From contig NZ_JAHKQN010000005.1 in NCBI RefSeq assembly GCF_018861125.1, positions 1-64,000 of the forward strand: a DNA stretch of 64,000 bases, in the 5' to 3' direction. Below, one piece after another: positions 29,917-37,690 of the stretch. Under the pieces are notes generated by a model. That model ran no database searches and was not told the origin of the DNA. It saw only the letters and a list, made by a program, of their open reading frames with translations. The translations under genes were made by a program, and so were the position numbers. Positions within the stretch are counted from its first letter, which is position 1. Each line of letters opens with the position of its first letter. This DNA comes from Cellulophaga baltica (GTDB lineage Bacteria; Bacteroidota; Bacteroidia; Flavobacteriales; Flavobacteriaceae).

Positions 29917-31200
29917 TTAATCATTTCCTTTCAATAAATAGTTACCTACAGCACATTGCAAACATTTATTTTTAGTGCAATAGACATTGTAGTTCTGTAA
30001 AATTGCCTGACTCTCAAAAGCATTTGAAATTTTAACTCCTGCTTTTTCAAAATTTGAAATTATACTGTTTTGTTCTTTTTTCAAATTTGACACTATATTT
30101 AACACCTCTTCTTCCACCTCTTTAGAGTGTTGTTTTGCATACTGAAACTTTAAAGGCAATATTGTATTAATAATTAAAAGATCTATAAATTTCTTAGTTA
30201 ACTTTTTAGTACTCTTTTTAGATTCTTTAGAAAATGTATAATGCGTGCTCCAGTAATCACTTGTTGCAACATCAAACAAACCATATATTTCTTCTAAATT
30301 TTTACTTTTGATTATTTTACTAAACAAATTTTGATGCTTATGATATAAACTAGCCACCTGTGACAATCGAATTGTCGGGAAATTTGGTGGTCTTAATTTA
30401 AAAAACTCTGGTTTTAAAACTCCTGAACCATCAAAGTCATACTTATGTTTAAGATACATATACTCTTTCTTTAATTTCTGACAATAAACATCTGCAACTT
30501 CATCATCCATTAACAAACCGGCTAAACCAAATAACAAACTTTCTAATTCAAAAGCATTGTTAGAAATTTTTCTAAGTAATGAAAAGTCAATATTTGTTGC
30601 TAAACTATAAAAAGAAGCTCCATTTACTTTTGAACCAAAATTTTTTAATAACATTACAAACAAAACCTGCTCCCAATCATTATTAAACTTATTTAAAAGT
30701 TCTTCAACGATTTTAGATTTTTGTTCTAATCGTTCAAAAAACATACGGTCTTTCCAATGTTGTATTACGAAGGCATCAACATACTTAATATCATTCTCGC
30801 AGTTAATAAATTTTCTGTTTTGTAAGGCGAATAGCTTTTTATATGATGCTAAAAGATTAGGAACAATATAATTTTTGAGTTCAAGCGTAGGTATTTCTGT
30901 ATTATCTTTTCTAAAAATAGCAACATCATCTTCCCATACCACATGAAGAATAACATTATCATAGTTGGGGTCAGTTTCATGACCGTGTGTATACCAGTCT
31001 GATGATTTTATATGTATTTCCACATTGCCAGCCCATAACTGATTAGCTATTTTAAGCTTTGCATTGAAAAAATCAGGACCTGCTAAAAAATTGTGATTGC
31101 CTTGAAATACAATTTCTACGTCTTCATTTTTTGTAGTATGTAATCTGTTATTATGAAGTTTTTTATGCTTCCAGATAAAATGTAAAAAATCTTCTTGCAT
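29917..31200 (-). CDS. DUF2851 family protein
   Basis: This 427-residue soluble protein starts MQEDFLHFIWKHKKL, the conserved beginning of DUF2851. Other conserved stretches are IVFQGNHNFLAGPDFFNA, WAGNVEIHIKSSDWY and VILHVVWEDD, with a C-terminal cysteine-rich tail (CTKNKCLQCAVGNYLL). An alternative upstream TTG at 31224 would add eight residues. The ATG is preferred because family members begin there. A near-consensus TATCTTTTG at 31222-31230 would start RNA about 15 bases before it. The catalytic-looking D/E-x-H residues in the N-terminal half hint at a nuclease-like fold, but no function is established. Confidence 0.82.
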   Translation of the reverse strand: MQEDFLHFIWKHKKLHNNRLHTTKNEDVEIVFQGNHNFLAGPDFFNAKLKIANQLWAGNVEIHIKSSDWYTHGHETDPNYDNVILHVVWEDDVAIFRKDNTEIPTLELKNYIVPNLLASYKKLFALQNRKFINCENDIKYVDAFVIQHWKDRMFFERLEQKSKIVEELLNKFNNDWEQVLFVMLLKNFGSKVNGASFYSLATNIDFSLLRKISNNAFELESLLFGLAGLLMDDEVADVYCQKLKKEYMYLKHKYDFDGSGVLKPEFFKLRPPNFPTIRLSQVASLYHKHQNLFSKIIKSKNLEEIYGLFDVATSDYWSTHYTFSKESKKSTKKLTKKFIDLLIINTILPLKFQYAKQHSKEVEEEVLNIVSNLKKEQNSIISNFEKAGVKISNAFESQAILQNYNVYCTKNKCLQCAVGNYLLKGND

Positions 31201-31255
31201 TAATTGAGTATAAATTGCCTGCAAAAGATAATAATTTCATTTTTAACTCCAATAC

Positions 31256-31306
31256 AAAAAAATATAGCTTTTGAAATGCTAAGCATTTTAAAAGCTATAT
31301 TTTTTT
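31256..31306 (-). terminator. Terminator after the rhodanese gene
   Basis: A long, nearly perfect hairpin has an outer arm AAATATAGCTTTT against AAAAGCTATATTT and an inner AAATGCT against AGCATTT. It is flanked by A and T runs, and it lies about 30 bases beyond the rhodanese stop. Confidence 0.85.
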
Positions 31307-31337
31307 TTCAACCTTACTATATTAAGGAGTACTATTT

Positions 31338-31649
31338 TTATTCTTCCCTTTCACCTTCCCAGTTCATAAAACCACCTACTAAATTGTAAGCATTTGCAAA
31401 ACCTAAGTTATTCATTAAAGCACAAGCTTGTCCACTACGCGCACCTGATCTACAATATACATAATAGTTTTTACTTTTATCTAGCTTTTCAACTTCATCA
31501 ATAAAACCTTGACCTAAATGAATATCTATATTAGTAGCATTTGGTATATAACCATCTTCAACTTCTTCTGGGGTTCTTACATCTAAAATAAATGCATTAG
31601 CATCATTTTCTAATTGTTCTTCCCATTCTACTTGTGATAAATCTGCCAT
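31338..31649 (-). CDS. Rhodanese-like domain protein
   Basis: This 103-residue single-domain rhodanese shows the opening FILDVRTPEEVEDGYIPNA and the active-site loop YCRSGARSGQA with catalytic Cys. It ends in GFANAYNLVGGFMNWEGE. Single-domain rhodaneses carry persulfide sulfur or act in sulfur relay. The true acceptor is unknown. It is monocistronic, with a TATTTTTG promoter element at 31669-31676 and its own terminator. Confidence 0.9.
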   Translation of the reverse strand: MADLSQVEWEEQLENDANAFILDVRTPEEVEDGYIPNATNIDIHLGQGFIDEVEKLDKSKNYYVYCRSGARSGQACALMNNLGFANAYNLVGGFMNWEGEREE

Positions 31650-31668
31650 TTTATTAAATTTTATTTTT

Positions 31669-31676
31669 CAAAAATA
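31669..31676 (-). promoter_or_regulatory. Promoter element of the rhodanese gene
   Basis: Minus-strand TATTTTTG fits TAnnTTTG, 19 bases upstream of the ATG. No obvious -33 element. Confidence 0.5.
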
Positions 31677-31857
31677 GTCCATTATTAATAAATATCCTTA
31701 CAACTCCAACCACTAATCTTAAATTAATGAATTTCTAAATCTGTGCCTATTCAAACTCTTTAAAATTCTTCATCTTTAACTAACTTGTTTACCAAAAAAC
31801 AGTCTTAACAGATTCAAAATTTAACACGCTCTTAATATTTACTTTAAATTTAAAACA

Positions 31858-31874
31858 TACATTTGTATATACAA
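31858..31874 (+). promoter_or_regulatory. marR promoter with overlapping 12-bp palindrome
   Basis: TACATTTG at 31858-31865 fits TAnnTTTG, 22 bases before the marR start codon. The perfect palindrome TTGTATATACAA at 31863-31874 overlaps its last bases and the expected start of transcription, a typical position for an autorepressor operator. Confidence 0.6.
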
Positions 31875-31887
31875 TTATTGTAGTAAC

Positions 31888-32334
31888 ATGAATGTGGAGC
31901 AGGTAATAAAAACAGACATACCAATACCTTTAAAACAAAGGACATTAATTCATTTAAGTTTAGTTACTAATAAAATTAATGAAACTGTTGCTTCTCAATT
32001 AAAACCCTATGATGTATCTCTACAGCAATTTAATGTACTACGAATTTTAAGAGGTCAAAAAGGTAAACCTGCTAATTTAAGTACACTGAATGAACGTATG
32101 GTTACAAAAATGAGTAACACTACTAGGTTAGTTGACAAACTCATTATTAAAAAATTTGTAAAGCGTAGTACATGTGAAACCAATAGAAGAAAAGTAGACA
32201 TTTACATTACTGAAGATGGCGAAAAAGCTTTATTACAAATGGACAATGCCATGAAAAAAGCTCAAGACACTATTTTAAAAAACTTTAATACTGAAGATTT
32301 AAAAAATCTGAATAATTTATTTGACAAATTTTAA
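31888..32334 (+). CDS. MarR family transcriptional regulator
   Basis: This 148-residue winged-helix regulator has an N-terminal dimerisation helix, a DNA-recognition region near residues 58-85 (LSTLNERMVTKMSNTTRLVDKL), and a wing containing RSTCETNRRKVDIYIT. The single Cys in the wing could be a redox sensor as in OhrR/MgrA-like members, but it is not at their classical N-terminal site. It lies immediately upstream of yceI on the same strand with 27 bases between them. The palindrome over its own promoter suggests autoregulation of the pair. Confidence 0.9.
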   Translation: MNVEQVIKTDIPIPLKQRTLIHLSLVTNKINETVASQLKPYDVSLQQFNVLRILRGQKGKPANLSTLNERMVTKMSNTTRLVDKLIIKKFVKRSTCETNRRKVDIYITEDGEKALLQMDNAMKKAQDTILKNFNTEDLKNLNNLFDKF

Positions 32335-32361
32335 ACACAAAAACAATCACAAATTCTAAAA

Positions 32362-32955
32362 ATGAAAATCATGAAAAAAAACATCTTTACAGCAGTATTT
32401 GCATTAATTGTAGGAACTACAGCAGTATCAGCAACAGTTAACCCAATTGATGGAGACAAAAAACAAATTAAAACAAGTGAGAGTAAAGTTACTTGGAAAG
32501 CTTATAAGGTAACTGGATCACACGAAGGGTTAATTGATTTAAAAGAAGGTGCTCTTATGTTTAAAGAGGATAAATTAACTGGTGGGGATTTTGTTGTTGA
32601 TATGACTTCAATTAACACTACAGATTTAACAGGTGGCGGAAAAGAAAAATTTGAAGGCCACTTACATTCAGATGATTTTTTTGCCACAGCAAAACATGAT
32701 ACTGCAACATTAGTTTTTACAGATGTTAAATCAACAGGTAAAAACTCATATACTGTAACAGCAGATTTAACTATTAAAGGTATTACAAAACCAATTGATT
32801 TAGATGTATCCGTTTACGGTAGCAAAGCAACTGCAACTATGAAAGTTGACAGAACTAAATACGATATTAAATATGGTTCTGGTAGCTTTTTTGACGGTTT
32901 AGGAGATAAAGCTATTTATGATGAATTTGACCTTGTTGTAGACTTACAGTTCTAA
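32362..32955 (+). CDS. YceI family periplasmic protein
   Basis: This 197-residue secreted lipocalin-like protein has a signal peptide (KKNIFTAVFALIVGTTAVSA). The YceI core follows, with KVTWKAYKVTGSHEGLIDLK, FVVDMTSINTTDL and KFEGHLHSDDFF. YceI proteins bind polyisoprenoids. In Bacteroidota they often follow a MarR-type gene, as here. A second start at 32371 would give the same mature protein. The gene ends before a modest hairpin and the trp promoter. Confidence 0.92.
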   Translation: MKIMKKNIFTAVFALIVGTTAVSATVNPIDGDKKQIKTSESKVTWKAYKVTGSHEGLIDLKEGALMFKEDKLTGGDFVVDMTSINTTDLTGGGKEKFEGHLHSDDFFATAKHDTATLVFTDVKSTGKNSYTVTADLTIKGITKPIDLDVSVYGSKATATMKVDRTKYDIKYGSGSFFDGLGDKAIYDEFDLVVDLQF

Positions 32956-32977
32956 TTTAAATTAAGTTAAAAATCAC

Positions 32978-33023
32978 AAAACCTCACAAGCCTGTTAATT
33001 TGGTTCGTAAGGTTTATTTTTTT
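32978..33023 (+). terminator. Probable terminator after yceI
   Basis: AAACCT at 32979-32984 pairs with AGGTTT at 33010-33015, with partial pairing inside. TATTTTTTT follows. The stem is imperfect, but the position between yceI and the trp promoter fits. Confidence 0.45.
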
Positions 33024-33034
33024 ACGGTTTCGTT

Positions 33035-33065
33035 TTTGTAATCTTAAAAATGATTTCTATCTTTG
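33035..33065 (+). promoter_or_regulatory. trp operon promoter
   Basis: TTTG (33035-33038), a 19-base spacer and TATCTTTG (33058-33065) match the Bacteroidota consensus exactly. Transcription should begin at about 33069-33072, so the leader peptide ATG at 33071 is at or next to the first nucleotide. Confidence 0.85.
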
Positions 33066-33070
33066 ATACA

Positions 33071-33121
33071 ATGAAAAATTTAACTACAAATACTTGGTGG
33101 TGGAAAAACTTACGTCAATAA
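33071..33121 (+). CDS. trpL: trp operon leader peptide
   Basis: A 16-codon reading frame (MKNLTTNTWWWKNLRQ) has three consecutive UGG codons at 33095-33103. It lies between the trp promoter and a terminator hairpin that precedes trpE. Three Trp codons in a 16-residue peptide just upstream of trpE are the signature of translation-coupled attenuation: ribosomes pausing for charged tRNA-Trp decide which hairpin forms. The start codon is almost at the predicted 5' end of the RNA, so it would be translated as a nearly leaderless message. It has no Shine-Dalgarno. Confidence 0.88.
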   Translation: MKNLTTNTWWWKNLRQ

Positions 33122-33192
33122 CGTGAGCAAAGCATCATTGTAGTATAAACAATATAAGGCTTGTCTTCACGACAAGCCTTACTTATTTTATA
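33109..33192 (+). promoter_or_regulatory. trp attenuator (alternative RNA pairings)
   Basis: Hand folding finds three competing pairings. Arm 1, 33109-33115 (CTTACGT), pairs with arm 2, 33121-33127 (ACGTGAG). Alternatively 33125-33133 pairs with 33159-33165 with two bulges, stacked on ATTGT (33137-33141) with ACAAT (33149-33153); this is the antiterminator. The terminator stem is 33156-33165 against 33171-33180. A ribosome stalled on the UGG codons covers arm 1, frees arm 2 and favours the antiterminator. One reaching the stop at 33119-33121 covers arm 2 and favours termination. Pairing energies were not computed. Confidence 0.72.
33156..33192 (+). terminator. Intrinsic terminator of the trp leader
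   Basis: A perfect 10-bp stem AAGGCTTGTC/GACAAGCCTT closes a TTCAC loop. The following run is only moderately U-rich (ACTTATTTTAT). It ends 26 bases before trpE, where a leader terminator is expected. Confidence 0.85.
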
Positions 33193-33205
33193 GAATTAAA
33201 GAAAA

Positions 33206-34603
33206 ATGGAATATCAGCTTAAAACACATTTCAAGAAAATACTTGCAGACACCGTTACACCTGTAAGTGTATACTTGAAAATTCGTGACCGTTTCCCTAA
33301 TAGTATATTACTTGAGGGTAGTGATTATCATGCAAATGACAATAGCTTCTCTTATATATGTTGCAATCCAATAGCATCTATAAAAGTTGAAAACGAAATT
33401 ATTACGCAACAATTCCCTGACTGTACTACTGAAGAAATTCAGATAGATGCTTCTACAGATGTTGTTAATATAATTGAAGATTTTAGCAGACGATTTAAAG
33501 CTGACGACAATGGTTTTAAATTTATCGACAATGGTTTGTTTGGCTATATGGCTTATGATGCCGTTAGGTATTATGAAGATGTTGAGCTTACTAAAAAAGA
33601 TAACTCCATTGCTATTCCTGATATTTATTACGCAGTATACAAAAACATTATAGCTATTAATCATTTTAAAAATGAAGCTTATATTTTTTCTAACTGCTAT
33701 AATTCTGAAAGTAATGTTTCTGAAATAGAACAAATACTACAGGTTAAAAACTTCGCGTCTTACAACTTTACTTTAGATGGTGAGGTTTCTTCTAACTTAG
33801 AAGATGATGAATTTAAAGAGCAAGTAGAATTAGCTAAAAAACACTGCCAACGTGGTGATGTTTTTCAACTAGTACTCTCCCGTAGATTTTCACAAGGTTT
33901 TAAAGGTGATGAATTTAATGTTTATAGAGCATTACGTTCTATAAACCCTTCACCCTATCTTTTCTATTTTGATTATGGTGATTTTAAAATATTTGGTAGT
34001 TCACCTGAAGCTCAATTAATTGTTCAAGAAGGTAAAGCTGAAATTCACCCAATCGCAGGTACTTTTAAACGTACTGGTAATGATGAAAAAGATGCCATTT
34101 TAGCCAAAGAATTAACTGAAGACGAAAAAGAAAATAGCGAACATGTTATGTTGGTTGATCTTGCTCGTAACGATCTAAGTAGAAATGGTAATATGGTAGA
34201 AGTTGCAAATTACCGTGAAGTACAATTCTTTTCCCATGTTATTCACTTAGTTTCAAAAGTTACTGGTATTAAAAAAGACAATATACCTACAATGAAAGTT
34301 GTGGCAGATACTTTTCCTGCGGGCACATTAAGTGGCGCACCCAAACACATGGCGATGCAACTTATTGAAAAATATGAAAAAACAAGTCGTGGGTATTATG
34401 GTGGCGCAATAGGTTTTATGGATTTTAACGGAAACTTTAATCACGCAATTATGATTAGAACTTTTTTAAGTAAAAACCACCAATTACATTACCAAGCTGG
34501 TGCTGGCCTTGTTGCTGCATCAAACCAAGAAGATGAATTACAAGAAACATATAATAAACTTGGCGCTTTAACTAAAGCTCTTCAAATAGCTGAGACCATA
34601 TAA
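33206..34603 (+). CDS. trpE: Anthranilate synthase component I
   Basis: This 465-residue chorismate-using subunit makes anthranilate together with TrpG. The C-terminal chorismate-binding domain is intact, with HPIAGTFKRTGNDEKDA, LVDLARNDLSRNG, GTLSGAPKHMAMQLIE and YYGGAIGFMDFNGN. The N-terminal regulatory domain has LLEGSDYH at the place where feedback-sensitive enzymes carry LLES, a motif contacting tryptophan; this may matter for inhibition. It is the first structural gene after the attenuator and is separated from trpG by one base. Confidence 0.96.
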   Translation: MEYQLKTHFKKILADTVTPVSVYLKIRDRFPNSILLEGSDYHANDNSFSYICCNPIASIKVENEIITQQFPDCTTEEIQIDASTDVVNIIEDFSRRFKADDNGFKFIDNGLFGYMAYDAVRYYEDVELTKKDNSIAIPDIYYAVYKNIIAINHFKNEAYIFSNCYNSESNVSEIEQILQVKNFASYNFTLDGEVSSNLEDDEFKEQVELAKKHCQRGDVFQLVLSRRFSQGFKGDEFNVYRALRSINPSPYLFYFDYGDFKIFGSSPEAQLIVQEGKAEIHPIAGTFKRTGNDEKDAILAKELTEDEKENSEHVMLVDLARNDLSRNGNMVEVANYREVQFFSHVIHLVSKVTGIKKDNIPTMKVVADTFPAGTLSGAPKHMAMQLIEKYEKTSRGYYGGAIGFMDFNGNFNHAIMIRTFLSKNHQLHYQAGAGLVAASNQEDELQETYNKLGALTKALQIAETI

Positions 34604-34604
34604 A

Positions 34605-35168
34605 ATGAAAAAGATATTAGTCATAGACAACTACGATAGTTTCACATATAATTTAGTTCACTATTTAGAGGATTTAGATTGTGAAGTTTTCGTTAAACGA
34701 AACGATCAGCTAGCGATTGAAGAAATTGATGAATTTGATAACATAGTGCTTTCTCCAGGACCTGGAATACCTGATGAAGCTGGTTTACTAAAAGAAATCA
34801 TCAAGCAATATGCTACTACTAAAAAAATATTTGGTGTTTGCCTTGGTCAACAAGCCATTGCTGAAGTTTTTGGAGGCAAGCTTGTAAATTTAGACAAAGT
34901 ATACCACGGTATCTCTACTGAAATTGACATCGTAGGTGATGATCCTCTTTTTAAAGGTTTATCAAGAAAAGTTCAAGTAGGCCGTTACCACTCTTGGGTT
35001 GTGCATTCTAAATTACCTGAGTTGCTTGAAGCCACTTCTTTTGACGAAAACGGACAAATAATGTCAATTCGCCATAAAATATACAACATTAGTGCTGTTC
35101 AATTTCATCCAGAATCTGTACTTACTCCAAATGGTAAAAAGATGTTAGAAAACTGGGTAAACAGCTAA
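34605..35168 (+). CDS. trpG: Anthranilate synthase component II (glutamine amidotransferase)
   Basis: This 187-residue class I glutamine amidotransferase supplies ammonia to TrpE. The nucleophile Cys lies in FGVCLGQQAIAE, and the His-Glu pair in QFHPESVLT. The start DNYDSFTYNLVHYLED is typical for TrpG/PabA. In the absence of a visible pabA in the window it could also serve folate synthesis, but its position between trpE and trpD assigns it to tryptophan. Confidence 0.95.
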   Translation: MKKILVIDNYDSFTYNLVHYLEDLDCEVFVKRNDQLAIEEIDEFDNIVLSPGPGIPDEAGLLKEIIKQYATTKKIFGVCLGQQAIAEVFGGKLVNLDKVYHGISTEIDIVGDDPLFKGLSRKVQVGRYHSWVVHSKLPELLEATSFDENGQIMSIRHKIYNISAVQFHPESVLTPNGKKMLENWVNS

Positions 35169-35220
35169 AAAACATCAGTATAAAGAATAAATATATTCTG
35201 AATACTAAATAATATTCAAA

Positions 35221-36216
35221 ATGAAAGACACATTAAATAGACTTATAAATCACGAGGTACTTACTAAAGAAGATGCCAGACAAATTTTAGTAAACATTGC
35301 TAAAGGTGATTATAACACAAGCCAAATAGCCGCTTTTTTAACGGTTTATATGATGCGTAGCGTCACTATTGAAGAACTTGAAGGTTTTCGCGATGCGTTA
35401 TTAGATTTATGTTTGGCAGTAGACTTATCTGCTTACAACCCTATAGATTTATGTGGTACAGGTGGTGATGGCAAAGACACTTTTAACATCTCTACACTTT
35501 CTTCTTTTGTTACCGCAGGTGCTGGAATAAAAGTAACCAAACATGGTAATTACGGGGTATCATCTAAATGTGGTAGTAGCAACGTAATGGAATTTTTAGG
35601 TATTAAGTTTAGTAGCGATGCTAGCTTTCTTGAAAAATCAATTGATAAAGCTGGCATTTGTGTATTACATGCACCTCTTTTTCACCCTGCAATGAAAAAT
35701 GTTGCCCCTATTCGAAGAGAATTGGCGGTAAAAACATTTTTTAATATGTTAGGACCAATGGTAAATCCAGCTTTTCCAAAAAATCAAATGGTTGGTGTTT
35801 TTAATTTAGAATTAGCCAGAATGTACGGCTATCTATACCAAAATACAGATAAGAACTTTACTGTTTTACATGCTTTAGATGGCTATGATGAAATATCATT
35901 AACTGGAAATACAAAAACTATTTCTAATCATACAGAAAGCATGCTTAAACCATCAGATTTTGGTGTGAAAGCTGTTACAATGAAACAAATTGAGGGTGGC
36001 GATAGTATTGAAGAATCTGCTAAAATCTTCTTAGATATATTAAATGGTAAAGGTACTGAAGCACAAAACAATGTAGTTTGTGCCAATGCAGGAATTGCTA
36101 TTGCTACAGTTCAAAATTTAACACCACTTGAGGGTTTTGAAAAAGCAAAAGAATCTCTTTTAAGTGGAAATGGATTAAATGCTCTTAAAAAATTACAAGC
36201 ACTAAGCGCAATATAG
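35221..36216 (+). CDS. trpD: Anthranilate phosphoribosyltransferase
   Basis: This 331-residue enzyme transfers phosphoribosyl from PRPP to anthranilate. The PRPP/Mg-binding motif CGTGGDGKDTFNIST is near residue 78. KHGNYGVSSKCGSSNVME and the NMLGPMVNPA segment follow. It lies 52 bases after trpG and 7 bases before trpC. Confidence 0.96.
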   Translation: MKDTLNRLINHEVLTKEDARQILVNIAKGDYNTSQIAAFLTVYMMRSVTIEELEGFRDALLDLCLAVDLSAYNPIDLCGTGGDGKDTFNISTLSSFVTAGAGIKVTKHGNYGVSSKCGSSNVMEFLGIKFSSDASFLEKSIDKAGICVLHAPLFHPAMKNVAPIRRELAVKTFFNMLGPMVNPAFPKNQMVGVFNLELARMYGYLYQNTDKNFTVLHALDGYDEISLTGNTKTISNHTESMLKPSDFGVKAVTMKQIEGGDSIEESAKIFLDILNGKGTEAQNNVVCANAGIAIATVQNLTPLEGFEKAKESLLSGNGLNALKKLQALSAI

Positions 36217-36223
36217 TTTACCA

Positions 36224-37012
36224 ATGAACATATTAGATAAAATAGTAACCGATAAACGTAAAGAAGTAGCAATTAGAAAATCGCTAATTCCTGTTTCACA
36301 ATTAGAGCAATCTATCTTGTTCAACAGACCAGAAAATTCGCTTGCCAATGCTTTGAAAAATAGCGAAAGTGGAATTATTGCAGAACACAAAAGACGCTCG
36401 CCTTCAAAATCTGAAATTAACCAAAGCTTAAATGTACAAGATGTTGCTAGTGGTTATGAAAATGCAGGAGTTTGCGGAATGTCTGTTCTAACGGATGCTA
36501 AATATTTTGGTGGTTCTTTAGATGATTTATTGTTAGCTAGAGCAACAACAGAATTCCCTTTACTTAGAAAAGAGTTTATTATTGATGAATATCAATTGTT
36601 AGAAGCAAAAGCTTATGGTGCTGATGTTATTTTATTAATAGCCGCTATTTTAACGAGAGAAGAAATAAAAAATCTTTCTGAATTTGCAAAAAGCCTCAAC
36701 TTAAATGTTTTACTTGAAGTGCATAATGAAGAAGAGTTACATAAGGCTATTATGCCTAGTTTAGATATGCTAGGTGTAAATAACAGAAACTTAAAAACTT
36801 TTGAGGTTAGCTTAGCTACAAGTAAAGCACTATCAACTATTATCCCTGATGATTTTGTAAAAGTCTCTGAAAGTGGTATCAGTTCAATTGAAGCTATTAC
36901 CGATTTAAAAAATTATGGATATGAAGGTTTTCTAATAGGTGAGAATTTTATGAAAACTGATAATCCTGGCGCTAATGCGAAAGTATTTATTAATCAATTA
37001 GCAACAAATTAA
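36224..37012 (+). CDS. trpC: Indole-3-glycerol phosphate synthase
   Basis: This 262-residue TIM-barrel enzyme closes the indole ring. Catalytic and binding segments include IIAEHKRRSPSKSEI (with the active-site Lys), LLRKEFIIDEYQL, LLEVHNEEEL, LGVNNRNLKTFEV and VSESGISS. It is a free-standing enzyme, not fused to TrpF as in E. coli. Confidence 0.96.
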   Translation: MNILDKIVTDKRKEVAIRKSLIPVSQLEQSILFNRPENSLANALKNSESGIIAEHKRRSPSKSEINQSLNVQDVASGYENAGVCGMSVLTDAKYFGGSLDDLLLARATTEFPLLRKEFIIDEYQLLEAKAYGADVILLIAAILTREEIKNLSEFAKSLNLNVLLEVHNEEELHKAIMPSLDMLGVNNRNLKTFEVSLATSKALSTIIPDDFVKVSESGISSIEAITDLKNYGYEGFLIGENFMKTDNPGANAKVFINQLATN

Positions 37013-37025
37013 AAGTATAAATATC

Positions 37026-37661
37026 ATGAAAAACAACAGCTTGAAATTGAAAATTTGTGGTATGAAATTAAATACAAATCAAGTTGCTGAATTACAACCT
37101 GATTATCTTGGCTTTATATTTTGGAAAAACTCTAAACGGAATTTTACGGGTGCAATTGAAGAAATTTCTGATTCAATTAAAAAGATTGGTGTCTTTGTAA
37201 ATGCATCAATTCAAGAAGTAAAAGAAAAAATAAATACATACAACCTTCAAGCGGTTCAATTACATGGTAAGGAATCTGTTGAGTTTTGCAAAGAACTTAA
37301 AGAAGAATTGCCTTCAATAGAAATAATTAAAGTATTCTCTATTAAAGACGAATTTGATTTTTGCGTCTTAGAACCTTTTGAAACGGTAGCCGATTATTTT
37401 TTATTCGATACTAAAGGAAAGCTTCCTGGGGGAAATGGTTACACCTTTAATTGGGATGTTTTAAAACAATACCCATCAACAAAACCTTTCTTTTTAAGTG
37501 GAGGAATCGGGCTTGAAGAAGTAGAACAACTCTATGCTTTTTTAAAAACTCCAGCATCAAAATATTGCCATGCGATTGATGTGAATAGTAAATTTGAAAT
37601 TGAACCTGGGTTAAAAAATATTGACAAATTAAAAGAATTGATTTTAACACTAAGTAATTAG
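37026..37661 (+). CDS. trpF: Phosphoribosylanthranilate isomerase
   Basis: This 211-residue TIM-barrel isomerase has the catalytic Cys in LKICGMK and the catalytic Asp in YFLFDTKGKLPGGNGYTFNW. FFLSGGIGLEE and DVNSKFEIEPGLKN form the phosphate-binding end. It sits between trpC and trpB, with about 14 and 29 base gaps. Confidence 0.96.
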   Translation: MKNNSLKLKICGMKLNTNQVAELQPDYLGFIFWKNSKRNFTGAIEEISDSIKKIGVFVNASIQEVKEKINTYNLQAVQLHGKESVEFCKELKEELPSIEIIKVFSIKDEFDFCVLEPFETVADYFLFDTKGKLPGGNGYTFNWDVLKQYPSTKPFFLSGGIGLEEVEQLYAFLKTPASKYCHAIDVNSKFEIEPGLKNIDKLKELILTLSN

Positions 37662-37690
37662 TTGAAAAATCAATATTAAAAGCATATAAA

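Noticed and set aside
32984-33022. ACAAGCCT upstream (near 32986) could pair with the trp terminator
   Set aside because: It lies upstream of the predicted transcription start at about 33070, so it would not be in the trp leader RNA.
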